A stretch of DNA of 64,000 bases from Bidens hawaiensis (lineage: Eukaryota; Streptophyta; Magnoliopsida; Asterales; Asteraceae). The notes below the pieces were generated by a model that was not told the origin of the DNA, searched no databases, and was given only the letters and a program-made list of their open reading frames with translations. The translations under genes and the position numbers were made by a program. Each line of letters starts with the position of its first letter. The first letter of the stretch is position 1. This document shows positions 58,341 through 64,000 of the stretch, piece after piece. The stretch is from NCBI GenBank assembly GCA_021521415.1, contig JAIQDT010004231.1, forward strand, positions 134,001 to 198,000, written 5' to 3'.

Positions 58341-58350
58341 TTTATATAGC
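58341..58350 (-). promoter_or_regulatory. C3 5' LTR TATA box next to the G2 insertion
   Basis: The minus strand reads GCTATATAAA. The intact counterpart in the 3' LTR is at about 42903-42912. G2 now starts within ten bases downstream (58332), so C3 transcription from this box would run into G2 antisense. Confidence 0.6.
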
Positions 58351-58792
58351 CACACAATGACAATAATAATAATCAATACTGTTAATGACCATTAAATAAT
58401 AATAATATCAAATAATGGCACATTAGTGCAGATTATAAAACTGGAAGTCATAATCATTTTCTTAATGATTATTAATTGTATTGACTGGACCAGTTTTGAA
58501 TTTCTAAAACAAATTCAAAAATCGTCTCACGCGGGCTCGAGTTTTCGGAGTTGCATTCGTGTCCGTGGAACGTGCGGGCACGAACGAGTTCGATGGATTT
58601 CTAGTCCAGAAACCCAAATTTGCACCCCCTTGCGCGCGCGTAGGACGTGTGGTAAAACATGTCATAAAGAATTCAAATGGGTGTAAGGTCACTATCTTAT
58701 AAACCATTCATTATTTTGTTCCCAAAACGAATTGGAACAAACCTTTACCACTTCCACCACTTCCTTCATTTACACACTTAAAACTTCCAACA

Positions 58793-59116
58793 TAAAGCAT
58801 CATGTTTACAAATTTGCATACCCTCATCCCCGTTAGACGTGTGAGTTCACTTTTGTTTGGATTGAACACATCGACAATTTTATGTAGTTCAATAAGAACT
58901 AATGCACCGTTCCTCCCTGTAATTTTAAGGAATTCAACAAGAATCACAGGCACACCAGCACTTCTTGCAGCTTGTAATCATAAGTTCAAAACTTCAAAAC
59001 ACTTCGAATTCTATATCATATTTACTCGCCAGAATTTAACACAAATAAATAGAGTGCTCCTATATATACATCATCCCTTTGCCTCTAATAAATCAGATGT
59101 AAATCCGGGAAAGTGA
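58793..59116 (-). pseudogene. Possible host-gene exon fragment beside C3
   Basis: On the minus strand about 58977-58793 reads smoothly as 'AARSAGVPVILVEFLKITGR', then 'ALVLIELHKIVDVF', then 'RLTGMRVCKFVNMM', after an AG-like acceptor. Composition looks protein-like, but I do not recognise the family. It runs straight into the C3 LTR, so the original gene, if real, was cut there. Low confidence. Confidence 0.3.
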
Positions 59117-60592
59117 AATGTATAAATTTAAACTTCAAACCATAACAAAATTATATAAATCGACAACCGAGCAGAATAACCAAAATTATTATTTAATTCA
59201 TATACAAGCATTTTATGTAACGGGTCAGATTGATTGATGCTTAATTACTAAATAACTCATTTTCAAGCTTGTAACTAATAAAAATATTACATATGATTAG
59301 ATACTATATTAGTTGAATTTTTTTTTAAACAAAACAGTTTAGGACATTATAAGCAGTTGAGTATAACCATCCGTTTAATTTTAGTTCTTTTATTTTCTTT
59401 TTATCTTTATGATCTCTTATCAAACTATATGATACTATCGTTAGAGTATGACAGACCTACGTGCACAACCAGGTGGGTATTTTAATACATGTACCGGTAA
59501 CAAGTTTTTAAAATTATTGGGATCAGTACCGATACCAAGTTTTTGGAAAATTCGGGATCAGTGCCGGTATGGTACCGAGCTCATCCCTACTTCATATACA
59601 AAATTTTTCATCACCTTTTAATGTTTATAATTTGTGAACTCTATCCCGATCACCCGATGCAAATTTCTCAGCGTCTAGAATCAAACCGAAAGCAAAAACA
59701 TTAACAAATTGGAATATGAAACCCAAGAAAAAACAAACAAGTTTAAAGATCATAAGAAATGAAAAAAGTGCTTATAAGATCAATCTTAGATTATTTAATA
59801 TTAGGTTCAAAACTTCAAATTAATAATGAAAAAGGCAATTTTAGGGTACTTAATATTAGCATTAGAAGCAGCCAAAAGCTCTCATGACCATTATCTAAGG
59901 TAGTTTTTTCAGTCAATTTACTCAAATCAAATTCTGAAGTTTTCATCAAATGAACCAAACACATGACCTAATATATCAGGCTTCTGTATAAACCAATTTG
60001 AAAAATAAACTTACCACTGACATCAACATTCTGGTCATCAGGAGGACAAAGATGACCAAGTGCAAAATACTCCGTCTTTGGATCATTTTTTCAGTTAGGC
60101 ATTAGGTACCATAAACACCTCAAAACCTAATAAGAGAAAACTCAAAATAATTCAATAAATGTTTAATTGGTAGAAGAATTTACAGGAATCCTATCCGTCG
60201 CCACGAGAACCGTCAACGGAAAACCGAGTTGACCGGAAAAACTTACAGGTTACCATAAAACGACTTATACCATCGAGTTGTTAATATACACCGCCTTCTC
60301 TTCCTCTACCATAAAACAGCCAGTGAAGTTATTATCCAATATTTTTATAGTATTCAAGAGCTATTGAACAATAATAAGGACTTATGCAAATTGGATACAT
60401 GCCGGATGGTAATCTTTACACACATCCACCAGTTTAGTGCAATTACTAAACTGAACAATCCAAATAGTTCTCTTAATATTAGGCATACTGTTAAGTTTAG
60501 GTGTGTTTATCGTTCAGTTTAGGTGTGTTTACTGTTCAGTTTAAAACCATGGAACCATGCAAATCGGTCCTTTGGTTTACCCAAATCAAACC
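59117..60592. other. Gene-free stretch
   Basis: AT-rich. A 'taccggt / ggtaccg' block at 59490-59590 resembles ends of common plant DNA-transposon repeats, but no matching end was found. At 60077-60013 (minus) 'DPKTEYFALGHLCPPDDQNV' is followed by a GTAAG donor-like site and could be an exon remnant on the same strand as 58793-58977. It is not identified. Confidence 0.35.
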
Positions 60593-60795
60593 GATACCTT
60601 TGCGAAATGGATCGTTTTGATCCTAACCAAACCAATACCTTTTTAAAATGGCTCGTTTTGAGCCGAACTAAACTGATACCTTTTAAAATGGCCTGTTTTA
60701 ACACGAACCTATGTGACACATTTTTTAAAACTACTTGTTTTGACTCGAACCAACCCGATATCTTTTTTAAATGACCCGTTTTGACCCAAACCAAG
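60593..60795. repeat. Degenerate tandem repeat, about 41 bp x 5
   Basis: Units begin 'gataccttt' or variants at about 60593, 60634, 60675, 60715 and 60757, each followed by 'aaatgg.tcgttttga' and '.cgaaccaaac'. Similar 'ccgttttgaccc' words recur at 62280-62480. The open frames across it are repeat artefacts. Confidence 0.75.
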
Positions 60796-62894
60796 TCGGG
60801 CTAAACTGAATAACTGAACCAAACCAATACACAAAACCAAAGCACCAAAAGCGACATAAATGAAATCAAATGGTAATGATTATTCGGTTAACCTAAAGTT
60901 CGATTATAGTTACGATTTTGGGTAAAAATACATTTAAGCATTTTTTTTTTTTCAAAATTAAAAAATACCCATGTTGACTCATATGCAATCAGCAACGAAT
61001 TTAACCCGAATCAAATGTGTGAACCTTTAACCAAGACTATGTTTAGTTGCGGTTATTATGTCTGACCCATTTTCTAACAACCCAACACAGCCGCAAATGA
61101 CACTTAAAATCTTCCATCGAGTGTTGTCGTCGTCAAAATAAGGTTATCTGAACTTACAGATCTCATCTCTGTCTCACATTCAAGAACTACTTAATTTCAA
61201 ACAAAAAATATAGCAACAATAAATAAATAAATTACCTCGACGTGACAACAACATGAAGAAACAACCTACTCATGTAAACAAAAAACATGAAATTAGAAAC
61301 CATAAAACTAAATCGATAAAAATGTAACGCGGGAGCACAAAGATCTTATGAAGCTAGATAAAAGACTGTTCAATTATACAGTTGTGGCACGATAATCTCT
61401 GAAACACAACCAGTCCCTAATTTCATTAAACCCTAATTTCAAATTCTTAACATAGTATAGATAATGTTGGGTCTGCGAATCCAAAAAACCCAAATAGAAG
61501 CATTAAAATTAAACATTAATTTAATAATGTTAAGTCTACATAAAAGAATGAGAGTAAACAAGCAATGAAAAAGCAAACTAAACCCTAATTTCAAGTTGCT
61601 GAGCCAAATGAAACGGTAATAGGATGATAAATTGATAATTGTGACAACATTATAAAAATAAACAAAAATATTGTAACAAAATAATACATATAAAAATGGT
61701 TACGCTAATCTGGAGGTTCTACTAGCATTTTGAAAGTGATGTTTTTGATCAACTATCGCTTGACGCCCTTCTCTTGTTTGCCGGACACCATCATTCACAT
61801 CCCATACGTATATTATTTATAGTTACAGAAAAATATATATTGTTATTTACACCGATAGCCATCTATATATAATTAGTTTGAGGCTCATGTATTACACGGT
61901 AATTGATGAACATTTTAACCTTAACTATTAAGTGATATACAATCAAGAAAATGATCATATATTGTTAATATAATTACAATTTACATAAAAATTAAAGAAA
62001 TTACAAAATAAGATTACACAAATATATTACAAATAAGAAAAACATTTTTTGTATACTACATTTGTGATTGTAATGGTCAGTATACATTGTTTTCAAATCA
62101 TTAGTTCATGTTTACCTGTAACTCTTGATAAGGTAACGTATCTTGACCGTGCATGTTCAACCTGGTTAAAAAAACCCGTTAATACATGAACACATTAAGA
62201 CCCGTTATTCAACCTGAGCCTGCCGCCCTTTTTGACAATAACAAATAGTTGTAATTATTATTCCTAGTTATTTGATACCTTATTTAAAAAACCCATTTTG
62301 ACAACACCCATTCAAGGACAAACCACACAGAAGATATTTTAAAATGATCCGCTCTGACTCATACATGTTCTTGATTATATTTTTTATAATTTTAATCATT
62401 TGCATTATAAATAGGCTCGTTTTGGCCCAAATCTGTTTTGGTCGTAACCTGTTTTGACACGAACCTATTTTTGTCAAAACAAACTTTTGGTCGAACCAAA
62501 TGGACTTATTTTAAATTCACTTTGAACCAAACTGACATATAACAGGTTGTGCAAATACTAGATTGTTTAATCATATTTATAACTATTATAAGTATATAAC
62601 AGTGTCAACATAATTAAATAAAATATATAAAAATGCCGTTTACAAGCAGGAAAATGGTTGAATACCAACAGTTTAAAATTTTGAAAATATTTAACCATGA
62701 CTTTAGTCACTTACAAAGTAGTAAATTAAAGTCATTTTTTAACTTATCATTACTTGTTTCCATATATATAAAGATATTCATAAATTTATAAAATGTTAAA
62801 AACATATGTATTAATGTATAAAGTTAATTAAGTTGAAAGGTGAAACCTGAAAATTCAAATTTAATTATGGTGTTACATTATTTGAAATATATTA
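60796..62894. other. Gene-free stretch
   Basis: AT-rich DNA with scattered 'gttttgac' words (62280-62480). I see no gene, RNA gene or complete transposon. Confidence 0.5.
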
Positions 62895-63989
62895 GAGTTA
62901 AGTGTCATTTTAGTACCTGTGGTTTTATCAACTACGCAACTTTAGTACTTTTTTTGAATTTTTCGCAACGGGCTACTCCATGTTTCAAAAACTGGCCATT
63001 TTGTACTTTTTTGTAACTCCGTCTATTTTACACCGTTAAGTCAGGGCTAAACTTGTAATTTCCTTTTTATTTATTTTTCTTTTTCTTTAATCACCTAATC
63101 CCTTTGTATCTTCATCCCATAAATTTAAACATCACCAGTCACCACCACCCCCTACCCATGTCCCTAAACCGGCCGTCGATGAACGGATTTAGATCCATTG
63201 AAACCCGTATTCCTAAGTTCCGATTTGTGTTCTCAGATCTGACATAACCTGATCATAATTTGACTTACCCGGTGAGAAAAAATTTCAAAACCCTTACATT
63301 CCTGTTAAATCTCCAAGAAACCTAAAAAAACCTCAAACTCCACCCAAATCAATGGCTTTGGAACGAAAGCATAGGCACATTCATCAACACTATAAAGCCC
63401 TAATTTCGTTGAATCGGAGTTACCATGATGAACATGAGCAATAGGAGAAGACGAAGAGAAGGGGAAGGGATGCCGTGGTGGCTGAGTTTGGTTGTGTCGT
63501 ATTTGAGATGGGAGGGGTGTGGTGGTGTTGGGCCTGCCGCGGTTATGGTGGTTGCATGGTTTTGTGGTTGCGGTGGTTAAATGGTGATTGTTAATGCGGC
63601 GTGGTGCAGTGGTGGTTAACTGGTGGTAGTTTACCGGAGATGATAGATGAATAACAATTGTGGTGGTGGTTTGCAATGACTATAGTTGTGGGTAGAGAGA
63701 CAAAGAAGATGGATCTTCTGTGTGTGTGATGGAGGTGTTGGTGTATAGAGAGAGAAAGAGAATATAGAAAGAGAGGAGAAAGATAAATTGATTAAAAGAA
63801 AACAAAAAATAAGAAAAATAACGAATTTACTAGTTTACCCTTGACTTAACGAACAAATTAAACGGGGTTACGAAAAAGTACTAAAATGACCAGTTTTTGA
63901 ATCATGGAGTAGCCAGTTGCGAAAAATTCAAAGAAGTACTAAAGTTGCGTAGTTGATAAAACCACAAGTATTAAAATCACACTTAACTC
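62895..63989. mobile_element. Mutator-like non-autonomous element with long TIRs
   Basis: Left TIR about 62895-63063 (GAGTTAAGTGTCATTTTAGT...) and right TIR about 63823-63989 are reverse complements over roughly 168 bp, with scattered mismatches. Flanking 9-bp duplications aatatatta (62886-62894) and aatttatta (63990-63998) differ at one base. Long TIRs with a 9-bp duplication indicate a MULE. The roughly 760-bp interior is low-complexity (ggtggtggt / caccacc), has no transposase and could be captured sequence. Confidence 0.85.
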
Positions 63990-64000
63990 AATTTATTATA

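Larger units (their letters stand above)
42650..58792 (-). mobile_element. C3: deletion-derivative Ty1-copia element hosting S1, S2 and G2
   Basis: Two LTRs of about 705 bp (ends TGTTGGAA...TTCCAACA; the left copy has TATTGGAA) enclose a minus-strand interior of about 1.6 kb once insertions are removed. The interior keeps only the first 48 codons of gag and the end of RT plus RNase H. Three insertions with 5-bp duplications split it: S1 in the 3' LTR, S2 in RNase H, G2 in the 5' LTR. Flanks (caagt and taaag) show no clear target duplication. No tRNA-Met PBS is recognisable next to the 5' LTR. LTRs are several percent diverged. Confidence 0.85.
48928..58792 (-). repeat. C3 5' LTR, split by G2
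   Basis: LTR sequence 48928-49176 joined to 58333-58792, about 704 bp. It begins TGTTGGAA and ends TTCCAACA. G2 landed a few bases downstream of the minus-strand TATA box (GCTATATAAA, 58341-58350), cutting the promoter from the transcribed region. Confidence 0.9.

Noticed and set aside
60519..60794. 91-codon minus-strand and 83-codon plus-strand open frames
   Set aside because: Both are generated by the 41-bp degenerate tandem repeat.
63305..63676. 123-codon minus-strand open frame in the MULE
   Set aside because: His/Thr/Pro-rich low complexity derived from ggtggt repeats. No evidence of selection or domain.

Overview
The window is nuclear DNA of a flowering plant. No intact host gene was found. 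It is almost entirely nested LTR retrotransposons, with smaller DNA transposons, a piece of plastid DNA and decayed gene fragments. An Asteraceae source is likely but is inference: it rests on an accessory protein family placed after copia pol, and on Tekay/Del-type chromovirus elements with LTRs longer than 2 kb.

Layout. 1-9714: wreck of a plus-strand Ty1-copia element (C2), with pol remains (1549-3989), a long spacer, a decayed accessory '3-prime ORF' (6520-9285) and a possible 3' LTR. A diverged copia LTR in the other orientation (1134-1545) abuts its left end. 9715-9885: a piece of chloroplast atpH. 10611-14330: probable remains of an old Ty3-gypsy LTR holding a hAT-like element (10951-11755) and a 296-bp tandem duplication, ending at a tRNA-Met primer-binding site. 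14637-16703: a terminal-inverted-repeat element and a near-perfect 99-bp inverted repeat. 18115-18413: exon remnants of a CCCH/WD40 (ZFWD-type) gene.

18737-40960: complete minus-strand Ty1-copia element (C1), TSD CTTTA, LTRs about 5 % diverged. It is split inside gag-pol by a minus-strand Ty3-gypsy chromovirus (G1, 25410-37735), TSD GATGT, LTRs about 1 % diverged. C1 has a 3' accessory frame homologous to that of C2. G1 has an unusual extra ORF upstream of gag encoding a Pro/Ser-rich protein with one C-terminal membrane segment.

42650-58792: a third copia element (C3, minus strand), an internal-deletion derivative of about 3 kb hit by three LTR-class insertions: solo LTR S1 (43318-45503) in its 3' LTR, solo LTR S2 (46366-48142) in its RNase H, and full-length gypsy G2 (49177-58332) in its 5' LTR. 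G2 has one uninterrupted 1479-codon gag-pol frame, and I saw a single difference between its 2232-bp LTRs. It is the youngest and only apparently functional element. 58793-62894 is AT-rich with degenerate repeats. 62895-63989 is a Mutator-like element with TIRs of about 168 bp and an imperfect 9-bp TSD.

The nesting order agrees with LTR divergence: C1 is older than G1, and C3 is older than G2. The most interesting signals are the shared copia 3' accessory ORF, the membrane ORF upstream of G1 gag, and a conserved intron-like leader (GGTGAGT donor to AG acceptor) in three gypsy LTR families, which encloses unrelated tandem arrays in G1 and G2.
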